From the NCBI GenBank assembly GCA_024036415.1, contig JAMWET010006596.1:124001-188000 (forward strand): a stretch of 64,000 bases of DNA. Direction: 5' to 3'. Position numbers and translations under genes: made by a program. This DNA comes from Prochilodus magdalenae. Lineage: Eukaryota > Chordata > Actinopteri > Characiformes > Prochilodontidae. Within the stretch, counting starts at the first letter, position 1. Each line of letters begins with the position of its first letter. Of this stretch, positions 13,140 to 26,700 are shown in pieces. A model generated the notes under the pieces. It did not search any database. It was not told where the DNA came from and was given only the letters and a program-made list of their open reading frames with translations.

Positions 13140-13830
13140 GACTGTTGCGTGTGTTTTCCTTTCTGACTGCTGATCAAAAGCAATACAAGCAGTTGGAGAG
13201 TTTGAGAGGGACCGCATCATAGCAATCAGGATCCAAAAATCACTATCGTCTTATCCACGCCATGCTGGTCATGCAGATACTACCTAAGCACTCTGTTGGT
13301 GGCAGTGAATAGAAGAAGGCATGCACCAGCAATATGAAAGATCTGTGAGACCTACACAAACACAGAGAGAGAGAACCGCCAAAATATCTGACATATGGGG
13401 AGTTTCCCAACAGCCAAGACTGTGGACACCACATCCATGTTCCCAAAGACCGCAGTGGTGTCGTGCCAGACTGTCATGGAGTGACATGCGATGGCAATGG
13501 GTCATCTTCACTGGTGAGTAGCGCTTTTGTCTGGTGGAGACAACCAACAAATCTGTGTGTGGAGGTACTGTGGTCAGCAACAAGATGAATGGTTTCTTGT
13601 CACTCATCACATGTCCAAAAGGCCTGGTGTCACGCCATCTCCACCCCTACTGCAAAATCTGCAGGAGCTGTGTAAGAATACTCAAGATGCATGGAATGGA
13701 TTATCACGGGTCACCATTAGGAACCGCTACAAAAGACATGCGGTGTGTTACATTAGCAAACATGGCGGCCTGATGTCATACTGAGAGACACTACTTCTGT
13801 ATGCGTCACTCAAATAAATATATTGCCCAT
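13140..13830 (+). pseudogene. Tc1-like transposase relic, copy 1 of a local family
   Basis: Near 13195 the plus strand can be read as an EFERDRIIAIR-like start, comparable to the FERGRI start of Tc1 transposases. Further on, near 13430-13490, it is nearly base-for-base like copy 3 (17592-18041, minus) around the codons for CNGVVPDCH. From about 13607 it matches copy 2 (15560-16045, minus) through RPGVT and NLQELC to the end. The transposase frame is broken several times, and the central catalytic block is missing. It is a dead Tc1/mariner remnant. Confidence 0.7.
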
Positions 13831-14829
13831 GTCGGTCTAAACTTATCATCATATATTGTTTCTGGTAACCTTCATCTTCCTTCAGAATAGCATTGCATCC
13901 CTGACATGTCCTTCTAGGTGCAACAATTTTTTTTTGATGATGCGTGTGAGTATTTGACAAATATTAATTTTTATCCTATTATTCATTTAGGTCAACTTTA
14001 AAAGATAATATATCTTTGGTAGATGGTAGAACAAATAATACCCAGTTAAGCCATCATGGAATGTATCAATGAGATCCCCAACAAGCAGTAAAATTATTTG
14101 TAGGGACAGGACTGTGTAATTCTGTATAAAAATATTGTTGGGGTGTCCATTAGAAGATGTGTCAGATGAGGCCTTCATTTCTGCTCATAATAGCTCTTGG
14201 TTAAATGAATAAGGCAGAACAGTGATTTGCATACATAAAAATTGAAGATAAGGCCATCAGTAATGAACACATAAACCCCATTACCTAAATCCACAAGACA
14301 AACCACAATAAACCACCACCCTACACAGTAAAACACATGAAAACACATACACAGACCAACGACCAGCTTAACAACAACATAAACAGTGAAAACTCTTTTC
14401 ACTGTGGACATGTGTCCCATGAGTTTCTTCAAATGGGTTGTTTTCATCAGCAGGTTTTTATACTCGTGAGACTAGTTTGAGTTCAATGACCTCAGATGGA
14501 GGCATCACACTCAGCTGGTCAGGACTAATGGTGGTAAAAACATCCAAACGGTGGTCCAAATACGCTTATTTAGCTCTACCCCAGGACAGCAAAGCTAATG
14601 CAGCAACAAGTAATGAAAGCTAGTACTCCACCAATCAGCATCATTTATGATACATGGTAGCATAACCACTAGTTTGATATTTATTGCATGATGTAATGTA
14701 ATCAATAAAAATAGACCAAAGTACTGCTTACTTCCACTGTTTTAGCTTTGCATTATCCTGCTGTCCATTTTAATATGTAACATTATGTCAAACCGTGTCA
14801 GAAACCACATAAGCAAGTCTACCACAGAA
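13831..14829. other. intergenic, no gene seen
   Basis: AT-rich sequence, with nothing recognised on either strand. Confidence 0.6.
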
Positions 14830-15200
14830 AGCAAGCTCTTTCCCAGTGGTCAGTGGTGTACCTGAGAGCTGCTGTAGGCCATGGGGATACTGCACTGCTA
14901 TAAATCACACCTCAGCCACACAAATACCCTTATTACCCAGAGGTCTCCCCCCACTCACACCCACCAACTTCCTGCCCACCCTCAACACGGCATGCTGGGC
15001 CACAGCCACGGCTGGATGCCAGCAACAATCCCACATCCTGTCTGCCGCAGTCTCGGCCGGGTTACGTAGCCTCACTTGCTTTTTTCCTTCTCTCGGCCAT
15101 TCATTAACCGCCTGCTCATTCATTAAGTCTGGAGAACAACATCCCCCATAGCCTGGCAGCATCCCAGCATCCAGCCTCGCTGCTGCAGAACAGATTGGGG
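14830..15200. promoter_or_regulatory. GC-rich island, candidate conserved non-coding element
   Basis: Unique, C-rich sequence with balanced composition between AT-rich flanks. Several overlapping short frames are open on both strands, which is typical of GC-rich non-coding DNA. Confidence 0.25.
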
Positions 15201-15559
15201 GTTAAACCCCACATGGTGTACCCTCTTCTGACTTTTTGCTTAGTTTTATCAGCAGTTTCTAGAAACAGGTGTACATACTCTAAGCCTCCAGACTTTTAAT
15301 TGATTCCACATTTATGTCCAAGTTATTGTTATTATAAGAAAATTGTTCTTTTTGTTTTGTTTCTCTTTTCTGCTTTTTGTCTTGATGTCTTGGCAACAAA
15401 CTGAAACAATAGGAAAAAACTCCCAATCCACACTCAATATAACTGAATAGAAATACAGTTATATAATTACATAGCAAAATACACACATCATCCAAAACAC
15501 AGTTGCACACAGAAGAACGTGTAGGATTGCAATGCTATTCAGAAGGAAGGAAATCTTAG
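15201..15559. other. intergenic, no feature seen
   Basis: AT-rich spacer between the island and transposon relic copy 2. Confidence 0.6.
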
Positions 15560-16045
15560 AGTGATATGTGCAATATTTACTGAGCTACACATACAGAAGG
15601 AGTGTTTCTTGGTATGGTTTCGGGCCACCATGTTGGCTAACATGCCAGACCGTTGTAGAGGTTCCTGATGGTGACCCCATGAAAATCCATCCCATGCAGC
15701 TTGAATATTCTCACACAGTTCCTGCAGATTTTGCGGTAGGGGTGGAGGTGGAGTGACACCAGGCCTTCTGGACATGTGACTCTTGGCAACAATAGTCTTG
15801 TGCTGACTATGATGCCTCCACACAAGGATTCCTTGGTCCAAGAAAAAAAAACAGGACTACTTACTGAAGATGACCAGCTGCTAGTCTGGCACAACACCAT
15901 TGCAGCCTTTGGCAATGTTGACGTGGTGTTAAGGGCGGTTGTCATAACGATCTGTGAGCATGTGGTCCTGCATCATGCAGCCATCTGCTAATGCTGCTGG
16001 CACTAACATGATGACTCATGGAGGGCATCACTGCTTGCTGAATGT
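15560..16045 (-). pseudogene. Tc1-like transposase relic, copy 2
   Basis: The minus strand encodes, in broken frames, RPGVTPPPPLPQNLQELCEN, followed by an AWDGFSWG-like segment and the shared 3' end (complement of 'acacatacagaaggagtg'). It is clearly homologous to copies 1 and 3. The 5' half is shortened relative to copy 3, and a T-rich insertion lies near 15840. It is inverted relative to copy 1. Confidence 0.7.
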
Positions 16046-17454
16046 CCGCATTTGTTGCTGCTGGGTCAGTCAGATACGGAAATGAGGCTCATCCTTGCTT
16101 ACGTCACATGAACAGCAGAGCGTAACACTTGAATCATTCCCATGTTATTTGTTGCCTCCTCCACAAGTAAGGGATGACTTCATAACTCTTTCAATGCACA
16201 GAAGTCATTTGGCTACATGCTTTAATATTCATTACCTTATAGTGAAATAATTGAACATCATAATCAAAAACATTCAAAGTCTTTAACAGTAAGTAAAAAT
16301 CATCAAAACCAGCAAAACCTCATGCATATGGCTCAGGCATAATTATTGCATAGCAATTTTGCACATCTATGCAAGGGTAAAAGAGATCACATGCAAAGGA
16401 CATATGGGGAGCTTATGAGAGAAGATGGCTCTATGAACATGACAGATGGCGTGGAATTCCAGCTCCTTTTGGCCGCTGCTACAGAGCCAACAGGTTGTAC
16501 TGATCACACTCTACAGTGAGATCCTTCACAGTGCTGGCTCTTCCTTTCCACCACCTGTATCACGTTAGAACATCCCTGTCTCTTCTCTCTCACTCTGCTC
16601 TGCTGGACACGTGCCTGCCTTACATCAGCGACCATACACGTTCACTCATTTCCATCTGTTCTATTAACTGGAACTACATGAGGAAAGAAGCTCAGAGGAG
16701 AGTAAGCAGGATTTAAAGGTTAGCAAATAGAGATTTTTCCAAGGTTTTACATACAACAGAGGATTCTGTAATCAATTAATTTTGCTGCGAGCTCTGTGTT
16801 GCCAAATAAACAATGAAACCTGCGGAAATAGAGTTTATGGTAAGCTGAGTGCACTCAAACTATCAAGAGTAACAAAACATTCATAGAGCTTTGGGGAATT
16901 TATCTCAATCCTACATCTGCACAAGACTCTACAGAGGCAATAGGAGTCAAAGCTGGTGTGTGAAGCATGCAGAATCATTCAAAATACATCAGTTACACAA
17001 CCAGCTGGAGTTGTGGTACTCAGGGCCAGTCCTGAGACTGTACATTGACATTGTCCATTGATCTTGTGGTAATGCAGAATCATAAACACATGTAATACAT
17101 GTAACTTTTTTCTATCATTATTGAATATCAACAGAACCTTCAGACACACTCCTTTCTCTACATGTTCAAATATAATATGTTTGCTGCTGACTGAGGACCT
17201 ACTTGGTTATATCCATGATGGCTTAACTGGTTATTATTTGTTGATTATTGATTGCAAAATTCCCACAAACCCTGAGGGCAGAATATTATTTTAACTATGT
17301 TTTCATTTAACTAGGTAGCGTTCCTCTACTGGCTCCTTCAGCCATGGAAGTGCAGGAGGAGCAGCCATGAGGAGCAGTGAGCACAGGAGAGTACCGCATT
17401 AAAGACTTAACACATCTAAATATAAGCAAAATACTCATCACCAAAAGAATATTT
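16046..17454. other. intergenic, no gene seen
   Basis: Mixed to AT-rich sequence. A CACGTG E-box lies near 16608. Nothing else recognised. Confidence 0.55.
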
Positions 17455-18021
17455 GCACCAAGATTTATTCAGTTACACATACAGAAGTAGTATCTCTCAG
17501 TATGGAAACAGTATACACAACATGTAAATGTCTAAGAATGGAGTTGCAGAGGTTCATAAAGGTGTCCCGCAATAATCCATCTCTTCTTGAATTATTTCTG
17601 CAAATTTTTCTGTAGGGGTGGAGGTGGAGTAAACCAACCGTTTATCTTGGTGCAGACCACGGTGCCTCCACTTGTCACTGAATATGACCCTGTGCCATTC
17701 TGAGTCATTTCATGACAGTCTGGCACAACACCATTGCAGTCTTTGGTGACATTGACTGATGTTAAGGGCAGTCGTCGTAACGGTCTGTGTGCATGTAGTC
17801 CTGGGCTGTGCAGCACTCTGCCAATGGTACTGGCACTAACATGATGACTCATGGAGGACATCACTGGTCGCTGAATGTCCACAATCATGGCATACCAATT
17901 CAGGTACAGCAAAATGCTCTTCCTGGCTTCTGTCAAATGCACGACTGAGTGTGAATAATTTGCATGTTTCATATGGACAGCACTGGTGCCTACTGGTTCA
18001 TAGTGGACAGCACTGGTGCCT
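17455..18021 (-). pseudogene. Tc1-like transposase relic, copy 3 (longest frame)
   Basis: This is the best preserved copy. The minus-strand frame reads VSASTIGRVLHSPGLHAHRP, then LRRLPLTSVNV, corresponding to the helix-turn-helix and linker of Tc1 transposases ('LH-x-x-GLHARRPLRRLPLT' type). It then jumps directly to the C-terminal part, so the DDE core is deleted. The frame also includes a local 27-bp tandem duplication at its 5' end. It is non-functional. Confidence 0.72.
17968..18021 (+). repeat. 27-bp tandem duplication
   Basis: The string 'ggacagcactggtgcctact' occurs twice with a 27-bp period (17975 and 18002), at the edge of transposon relic copy 3. Confidence 0.8.
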
Positions 18022-19089
18022 ACTATCAGGAAGACCTGCATGCTGTGTTAGCATAGCACTTTGTTTCTCATGCCACACTAATAAAAATAAGTATATGTCT
18101 GGTAATCTGGTCTTGATGTGTCCAGGTCTCTCTCTTTATGCCTCTAATGGCCTTGACTACAAAAGCACAACATCACTGAATTCAGTCTCTGTCAAACAAT
18201 TTTACAATTTTTACATTTGAATCAAAACCTGCAACCTGCACACCGGCCCTTTGTGGATAAGATTGGTGACTCCTGGCATAAAGCATAGCCTTGGCAGGTG
18301 CCTTTACTGTGCATTATCTATAGACATAGTGCCAGGGCTCCAAAGGAGACTTTTATACAGTGATTTTAAGGTAATACACTAATGGAATAAATTACATAAT
18401 CAGGTAATAAATTGGACTGATATAAATTGGCACAGAGTAAGACAGTAACATGGGAAACAGCACTTTAGATGACAGCTCTGTTATTGAACATGACATCAGT
18501 GAGTAACGTGCAGTGCCGTGGAACGAACAGGTCCTTGACAGTATTCTTTAACACTGCATCACTATCCTACTAAACAGTCCTGCAGGCTCATGCACAAGCA
18601 TAAGCAACACACAGGCACCTTTAAGCTTACAGTCCCAATTATTTACCTGTTTTTGGTCTCTCTTACTGCTGATGTAGCACTAACCAGATCATTCCATGCT
18701 TGCCACTCTGCAAGGCCATGAATCCCATGAGTCCATGGTCAAACAGGCCTGACAAACACAAATGTGGGAGTGATTGACGGTTTTGATTCTGCATATTCAA
18801 CAACGTTTGTTCCACTTGTTACTATGAATGAGAAATAACTGCAATACAATTTCAGCATGGTCTTCAGGATGAAGTATGGCAAATATTGGTGAGCACCAAA
18901 GTCAGTAAAACTGCAGGTGCTTGAAGTTTCATTTTCTGATACACGATTTAAGACAAACCCTAGAGCACGTTTGAAAGAGACGGTGATATGAGCAGCAGTT
19001 TGTGAATGCTTATCTGGGGCAGATGGTGGCTGAAGAGGCCTCAGTGATGGCAGAAAAGCTCTACACAAACAGCATTGTGCTGAGTTGTT
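18022..19089. other. intergenic, no gene seen
   Basis: No exon or repeat recognised. Confidence 0.55.
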
Positions 19090-19400
19090 TTTTCATGCCT
19101 CCGCTTGTTTCAGAAGGAAACGGGGCGGCATCCTGCCAAATTAGGCTCTAACAGTGGGGAGCACGCATTCCCGCTTTTCACTCCTCTGCCTTCATGTCTT
19201 GACCACTCGCCCCCATGGGGCCTTTTGTCAGTGGTCAGCGACATCAACAATAACAGCCTGGGGCTCTCTGGGCCTGGGCCTGCAGGAGGCCGGTGCTGAC
19301 GATAGACCTGAGCGCAGAAGCTTCCCGGTGGGTTCTTGACACCAGGACTGACCCTGGCCTGAGGCTTAGGGGTCATTGCTGGACAGTCCAGAGGAAAGAA
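19090..19400. promoter_or_regulatory. GC-rich island, candidate conserved non-coding element
   Basis: Unique sequence with a sharp rise in G+C, including 'ttgtcagtggtcagcgacat' and 'ctgggcctgggcctgcagga'. Frames are open on both strands but none resembles a known protein. Confidence 0.3.
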
Positions 19401-20449
19401 AAGAGAGATCAGCAACAGACAACTGCGCACTGACCACCCAGGGGAGGACAGGTCACATTCTCTTTAATGCTATAGGGGTTTAAAAGGGTTTGGGCGATGA
19501 AAAACCCTAAAAGAGAAGCTGCGGACCTGTATACGTTTGTATAGTATAATACCCCATAGTGTTTTATAACTACAATAGTTATAGCACTGTATAAGTATAG
19601 TAATAATGGAGGCTTATAGTTATTACAGACAACACATATTAGAGCAACACACATCAGTGTTTCAGAATACACACCTCAGTATCACTGCTGGGTTGAGAAC
19701 AGTACACCAACCATAAATATCCACCCAACAGACGTCCCACTGGTGTGCTTCTCTTTATGGACCTTGTTGACTCCACGTCCAATGTAATGTTTACAGTTAT
19801 GACCATTAAGTTCAATTTTAGTTTCAGCACATCAAATGACTTTCTTGTACAAGGCTCAAGGTTTCTGTAGGCATTGTTTGGCGTATTGCAAGTGGGCAGA
19901 GTTCTGGCAAAAATGCTGCCCATTTCTGTTTACGTATCTTCCACTGGAACTGCCAAAACATTGTTTCAGAGAGGCATGTTTTCTGCTTGTGGATTTTTCT
20001 TTGTATCTCATAGTATCTTGTTTTCCCGGTGGTTGTTTAAGAAGTCATTTTCGGTCTACCTGATCTTGGCTCGATATCTGCAGACCGAAATGGTTCTCCC
20101 ATTTTTTTATCAGTTTACTTTGAATTCATTTGGCAGGCATTTTTACAGACAATAGGCATTAAGTGCTTCTGACTTCTGGTTCCCATCACCACCACTGTGA
20201 ATTGTAAGTTTCTCTAGGACAATGTTTTTCACATAAAGCCACTTTAAATGACTTCATCTACATCTCAAGTATTTAGTTATGAAGGCTTTTCCAGCATTGC
20301 TGTGTATTAGCAGATGTTAGCACACAACAACTTTTTTAGTCTGCAACTTTTAATTATTATTATTATTATTATTAGTAGTAGTAGTAGTTGTTGTAGTTGT
20401 ATTATCCACAGATTTTGCACCAGAGGTATGTAAACTTATGAGCTGTATT
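19401..20449. other. intergenic, no gene seen
   Basis: AT-rich sequence with a triplet repeat at 20353-20400. Nothing else recognised. Confidence 0.6.
20353..20400. repeat. (TTA)n-(GTA)n triplet repeat
   Basis: About eight ATT units pass into AGT units and then TTG-type units in the same 3-bp register. Confidence 0.85.
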
Positions 20450-21590
20450 TTGGTGTTTTCCTTGCCTCAGCGCTCCTGATCAGATAATTAGTAAGCTCTT
20501 CTCTTCCAGGGAGACGGCAGGAACAGGAATGGAAACCACTGTCGTAATCCATTACTTCAATGCATCAATGCATTACCCTGCAATCAATCAAACACGTGTC
20601 TTTCAGTAATGAATGACATCCTTCCTGTTTATCTGAGCCAGGCACTCTCATCACTTCGGCTTGGAGCTGATAAGGTGCAGGACATGAGAACCCTGTCCAT
20701 TCTCCGTAATCAGGCCTAGCGTCCTGCTGAAAATGTCCGTCTGATAAGGCTGTAGAGGGCAACGGATCGCCTTTAGCCCCCCCATCAATCCTTCTCTCAT
20801 TCATCCTAGCTGACGCTGTTTGACTGGCTTCAAACGTTTGAGGAAGCCCTGCTGGAGATAGGCCTTATCAGGGCGGCCAAGCTGCCATCTTGTATCTATC
20901 CATCCATCACCTGCTCAGCAGCCTGGAAGAATAACTCTCTCGCTCCTGTTCTCATTGTCTCTCACTCTTTTTCTCCTTTTTTCACTCACTCATACCCAGA
21001 AAAACTTTTATTTTCAGCACTCAGAAAAAACTATTCCTGCAGAGGTGAAACATAGGAAAACATGCGTGGTGGGAAAAAGCGAGTTTTCCTGAGTCTACTC
21101 TAAACTTACTTGGTAAGGATTTTTTTCCCCCTTTCAGCACAAAGAGTCCACTAGAAAGCACATGGTCTCCAGGGAGGAGCCATTGCTTTTTCCCAGTTGT
21201 GTGTAGAAGTGAGGAGAGACTCATAGATCTATGTGACTTCCACCTTCTCTCTCTTTCTATCTCAGTTTCTTTTTAGAGTTTAAACTAAAACAACTGGCCA
21301 ATTAACAGAGAATAGCAGCATACGCTGGCGCTGATCTGCCCCAGATTAATGACTGGCCACCAGTCTCACTTCCCGAGGCCATTCATCAGACTACACAAGT
21401 AGGTCACCTCGCCACCAAGCATGTGGCCAGGTCCACTGGGGCCTCATCCTTACCAAAGGTTCCAAGTGGATTTAATTGCTGCTCTTCGTTTGTGACCTGA
21501 AAAACGCAGCTTTTATCAGCTGTCACCCCTACTCATCAGCCTGGAGAGCCTGGAGAGCCTGGAGAGCCTGGAGAGATGTGACTGGCTGAA
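20450..21590. promoter_or_regulatory. candidate conserved non-coding block
   Basis: Repeat-poor, compositionally balanced sequence. It has an 'atcagataattagtaagctc' core near 20477 and 'ggagataggccttatcaggg' near 20850; both contain GATA/TTATC and TAAT sites. A second dense part lies at 21290-21560 and ends in a 9-bp tandem repeat. No coding signal. Confidence 0.3.
21541..21574 (+). repeat. 9-bp tandem repeat (ctggagagc), about 4 units
   Basis: Three perfect units and one partial unit, with no variation between them. Confidence 0.9.
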
Positions 21591-22269
21591 AATTCACTGT
21601 CCATTTCAGCTGTTGAGTTTAAAACATTGGCATTCTGAATTTCCATGTTTAAAGAAATCAGTGAAAACTGTCCAAATGCTGTTTGAATTCCATTGTATCT
21701 GTTTAAAAAAGTAGACAGCCATTGAGAGAGGTTTATGAATGAGTGGAATGAAACAAAAATGCCCAGCTCAGCCCAGAGGCCATTTCAAATAGAGGTCAAT
21801 GTTTAAGGGCTACCTTTCCTCCACCATTGCTGGAATAAAATGACGGGTGTTTTAGACCAAATCCTTCTAAAGTATCAGAAAACAACGTCACAGACATTAT
21901 AAGGCTGGGTATTTGTAACCATGTCATGACATAACTTTTTGTAAGGAAGGTTTAAACTCGTCTGACGTCTGGCTTTGTGTATATAAATCTGTTTAATTTA
22001 ATGTTTGTTAAGTTTTGGGGGATTGAGTTTGGGGTTGAGGGCAATGCGGATCTGATGAATGGTGAATGGTCATTGTATGAAAATGTGGGGGTCACGATTA
22101 CGTTATCAGGATTGGAACAGGTCGTATACCTCAATGGTATAAAAATGTCACAATGTCAGCTGTTCAGGCAAGGTCTGGTCAGACGCAGCTCTACAGCCTT
22201 CCTGCTGGCGTTACATTCTGCAGAATTAAAGAGTGCTACCTAAGACAGACTGGTTTCTGTTTTTTAAGG
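21591..22269. other. intergenic, no gene seen
   Basis: AT-rich sequence leading into the tetranucleotide array. Confidence 0.6.
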
Positions 22270-22743
<474 letters not shown>

Positions 22744-23889
22744 GAAATATTGAGTCAACATCAGTGCTCTTCAATAAATATAGATTTCTACTATTTCTGC
22801 ATTGCCCTCCAAAGTAATTTCATAAAAAAAATATTTAAAATCTATATTTAATTATATACTTAATCTAAATAAGATATTTATATTTAAATATATAGATTTT
22901 ATGGACAGTGCTTGAGGGGCAATGTTGTGACTTGCAAAATGACCTGATGTCATTGGAATAGCATAAAATGTACATTTCCCACATAGCAGTGACAAATGCT
23001 CACACTCATGAAGTGCTGAAACTGTTGTTTATAATTTTAGTAAATATACATTATTTTAGCTTCAAACTCCAGCCAGCACACTCATGTGTCAACCCTTCGC
23101 CACAGTTCCCCTCCTCTTCACTAGCATTAGCTTTCCCAAAATGTGATTAGTGCATGTATGTTCACAGAGCATGTGATGAAATTATGAGCAGTGCAGGGCA
23201 GACAGTTCAAATAGAATTAGTGGCTTGCAAGTCCTCGGAGAAAGTGGCTAACAGCATTAACAGCACTTGTTAACTCACTCGCTCCAGACATTTATTGGCC
23301 CTAATTGAGCACTGTGTCAACAACCTGGGACTCTCTGGTGAACCCAAAGCTACTTCACCTGCCTGTTCTCAAAACAAGTGGTTGCAATATCTCAGCCAGT
23401 GATATAATGACAGGTTCAGATATAATGCGTAAATGCTGTAATGTTTTTAGAAGCACAAATCATATATGTCATGTACGACCCAGGTATTTCTAACTCCACG
23501 CAGGATAATTCTACATCTAGGGTGCATACATAAAACTAGTGTAACACTGAAACACAGAATATATAAGCTTTATAAGACTGACATAACTTCAGTTGTGTGG
23601 GGTTTAACTATATTTACTGTACATAAATCCAAATAGTTTGGCGTTTAAGTAAAGATTTTAAGTCTAGTCTTCTAGAAAAAGACGTTAACTCGTTCAGCTT
23701 ATAGATCAAACCACAGTTTTAACAATCCTTAAACAACACTTTCTAAACCCAGATACAGCGGGGTGGGGCGGATAGCATTTCAAAGACGCGGCTAGTCTGA
23801 CCTTTGGGTTTTTTGGCCATTCAGCATGTGGCCTTTTTGGACCACTGGACAAAGCGCGGGGAGCTAAGACTAGCTGCTGAGCTGATTAG
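22744..23889. other. intergenic, no gene seen
   Basis: AT-rich at first, then mixed. Nothing recognised. Confidence 0.6.
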
Positions 23890-24135
23890 AGGAGTGGACA
23901 CTGCATCGTCCTGCTCCAATGCCCTTTTCTAACCCCCCCACATACTAGCCATTGGGGGTCTGAGGGGCCAAGGTCAGCGTCCAGTGTGACCCCTCCGGAC
24001 TCCAGCCATGTTTGGACACGTCCGAGCACAAAGCAGCGCCAGCCATAATCCAGCAGATTAGCATACGGCCAGGAAAGAAGAGGGCAGAGGGCTCCGGACC
24101 AGCGCACCCACTGGGGTGAATACCGGGGCACCATA
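23890..24135. promoter_or_regulatory. GC-rich island, candidate conserved non-coding element
   Basis: Unique GC-rich sequence including 'gccataatccagcagattag', which carries TAATCC and GATTA cores of the paired/OTX type. Flanked by AT-rich DNA. Non-coding by inspection. Confidence 0.32.
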
Positions 24136-25059
24136 GTAAGTGTTGGCATGGAGATGGACACACGATCAGAGTTATAGATGCTGTCTCACTGTCACTCTTG
24201 TTAACGATGGATTTGGAGGCTTATGTTATGACAGGGATGATCCACAACGTGAATTCGGTCTGATCTTTCGTTTGTGGTGCAGGTTAAGCTGGATTTGGTG
24301 GGCCTTTTTCAGTTGTGCAGTTTTCATCCTCAGATGTATACAATTCGCTTTTATCTACTGCAGACTAGAATAGATGGTATATGAAAGCTTAAGAAATTGG
24401 TTGCCACCCACAGATCCTGGTTCCTGCATGTAATCCTGCACTACATGGTATATATTTAGAATTGATCATAGGCACACAATTAAAAATGAATCAGGTTAAA
24501 TCAAGGCCTTTATGTTCCACACCTCAGTTCCTCCTTCTTAGTTTACATACGGTGGGGGGAAATAAGCATTCCAGCATTCTTGTTTTTGTTATTTTATGTA
24601 GGTCCTTTCATTATGTCCACTTCAAATTCATACATAATGTATTTTACCATTGTACTTATGAGTATGAACAATAAAAAATATGCATTCATAAGTCTAAAGA
24701 AAGGTTGTTGTATGTTTTTTTCTCAGGATGTTTTAAAAATCATAGTGAAGGTAAAGGAGCTTTCGGAAGTTCTCAGGGATAACAATGTTAAACACTTTAA
24801 ATGAAAAATGCTACAGAGCCATAAGCAAAGATCTTGAGCATCCCTGACAGTATGACTGGATTGTACTTTCTACTATGTGGAAAGTTCATGGAACTGTCTA
24901 CGCATATGTGCACCACACTCAACTATTCCAATGATAATGATTTATAATAAGGAAAGTAAGAAAGAAGCAGGTAAGAGAACAATAACCCATCAACTCCTTC
25001 CATACGACCCACACAAAACTCATCTGAAGCACACAGACGCATTACATCAGAAGTCTCCT
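24136..25059. other. intergenic, no gene seen
   Basis: AT-rich sequence. The last part may belong to the Tc1-like relic that follows. Confidence 0.5.
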
Positions 25060-25570
25060 GGCACAATGTACACTGGTGGGAGAAACAATAATTGAACCCC
25101 TTGGCAATCATCCAGAGACAGAGGTTGCCGGTACAGTCACAAGAACACCCACAGTGAAGTACGGAGGTGGGAGCATCCCAATATGGAGCTTCCCGAATGG
25201 GTGCTGGCGCATAACCCGTCACTGGATGGCGCATGAATAGAGCATAGTAATTTCATGTTTCAACTGAAGATGTCAACAAGACAATGACCCCAAACATATA
25301 GCTAAGCCAAGTAAGCTAAGAGTGGTTTCTAATAAAGGTGCTTACGTGGCCTAGCCAATCTCCTGACATTAATCACTTAAAAATTCATGGAGGAATACTT
25401 CAGAGGGACCCTTGGAACCATGGGAAATTCAGGAGGAATGATCCAGAATTCAAACACAAGGCCTCAAAAATCAAATTACACCTGACAGTAGACTTCGCAA
25501 AGCTATTATTACTGACTATAAGCACTAATAATATTACTTTTTGGTGCTTGAAAACTACATAATACTTATT
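25060..25570 (+). pseudogene. Tc1-like transposase relic (second family)
   Basis: Broken plus-strand frames give TVKYGGGSI-like residues (about 25150), then QDNDPKHIAK (about 25280, the second catalytic Asp region), then WPSQSPDIN (about 25348) and a GILQRDP-like segment. This is the order found in Tc1 transposases: KYGGGS, DNDPKH, WPSQSPDLNPIE. Frameshifts and lost residues, including the NPIE glutamate context, show it is dead. It differs from the 13-18 kb family. Confidence 0.75.
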
Positions 25571-26440
25571 TGGGAATAATAAAAATAAATCTGAAAAAAG
25601 AGGGTTTATATGGTTATGAATACATACACTATGTTTATATTTTTAAATATGTGTGTAAATTTGAAGTTGATATATTGACTAAGAATATATAAAATAACAA
25701 AAACTGATCTGCAACAAGCGTCTCAATGCATATTTCCTATCAGTGTAATATACAAGGTCCAAAGTAATGAATTACAGCTATTGTTGCCATAGTGTTTTTT
25801 CCTTTAGTTGAACCTTTAGAGCATAATTAAATGATAATCTACTAATTAGCTTATATTATTTGCTTATTTGTTTGTTTATACCCAATAAAGTACACATTTT
25901 TACAGAATCTCTGCATTTAATTTTTTTTACCACATTTTTGTTAAACTATGCAAACACATGATATATTTCTCTGTAATGCTTTGGGCTATAGATTCCATGA
26001 CTATTTCAATCTGAAGAAGCAGTTAGCTGACCGGGTAACTAATCTTTAAACTCTTTAGTAAAAATGACGCTATGGTTTATATGCTCTATTGGGGGAGCAT
26101 TTCAATTTGCTAATTTAGTCAAAGTAAGCTGTTACTCAAGGTATGTTAATTGTAGCCAGTAAACTCTGAACTCTGAATCTGTAAGGCAAACTTGAACTTT
26201 AATGAGCTCCAAACAAAAACGAATCACATATAATAATATGACCATGTATTTATGGATTTTCGAACTTTTTTGACTCATGGCATATAAGCTTGCAGTCTAA
26301 GGAGCTCATTCGGAAATTGGGCTATTCTAAAGAAATTTATTTTTCAGCTGAAGATCATTATGGAATATCTGAAACGACTTCAGCATTATTCAAATCCCAG
26401 CTTAAAGTGAGCGCCAGGCTAGGTTTGCCCAGGTGGCACT
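25571..26440. other. intergenic AT-rich, no gene seen
   Basis: Very AT-rich sequence. Nothing recognised. Confidence 0.6.
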
Positions 26441-26700
26441 TTGTTGAGCCATGGCCATCGATCCGTGGCTTCCTTCAGCGAGCCAGTGGTCCGCACTCAT
26501 TTTCTTTTAGGCATGGAGGGTGAGGGGGAGTCATGCAGGGTCTCGCTCTGACGCTCCTGTGTGTTCTCATTCAGCACAGAGGCCGTGTGTCAGGGGTGAA
26601 AGGTCACGCTTGTGGGTGCGGAGGGGTTAGGGTGGCCTGAGGCAGGTAGACTCCTAATTGGCCCATGGAGAATTTTTGTGCCTGGGGGTGGTGAAGGGGG
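26441..26700. promoter_or_regulatory. GC-rich island, candidate conserved non-coding element
   Basis: Unique, G-rich block in AT-rich surroundings. No splice-framed coding potential. Confidence 0.25.

Noticed and set aside
17592..18041. Intact small gene of 149 codons
   Set aside because: It is a Tc1-like transposase relic with an internal deletion and sister copies at 13.1 and 15.6 kb.
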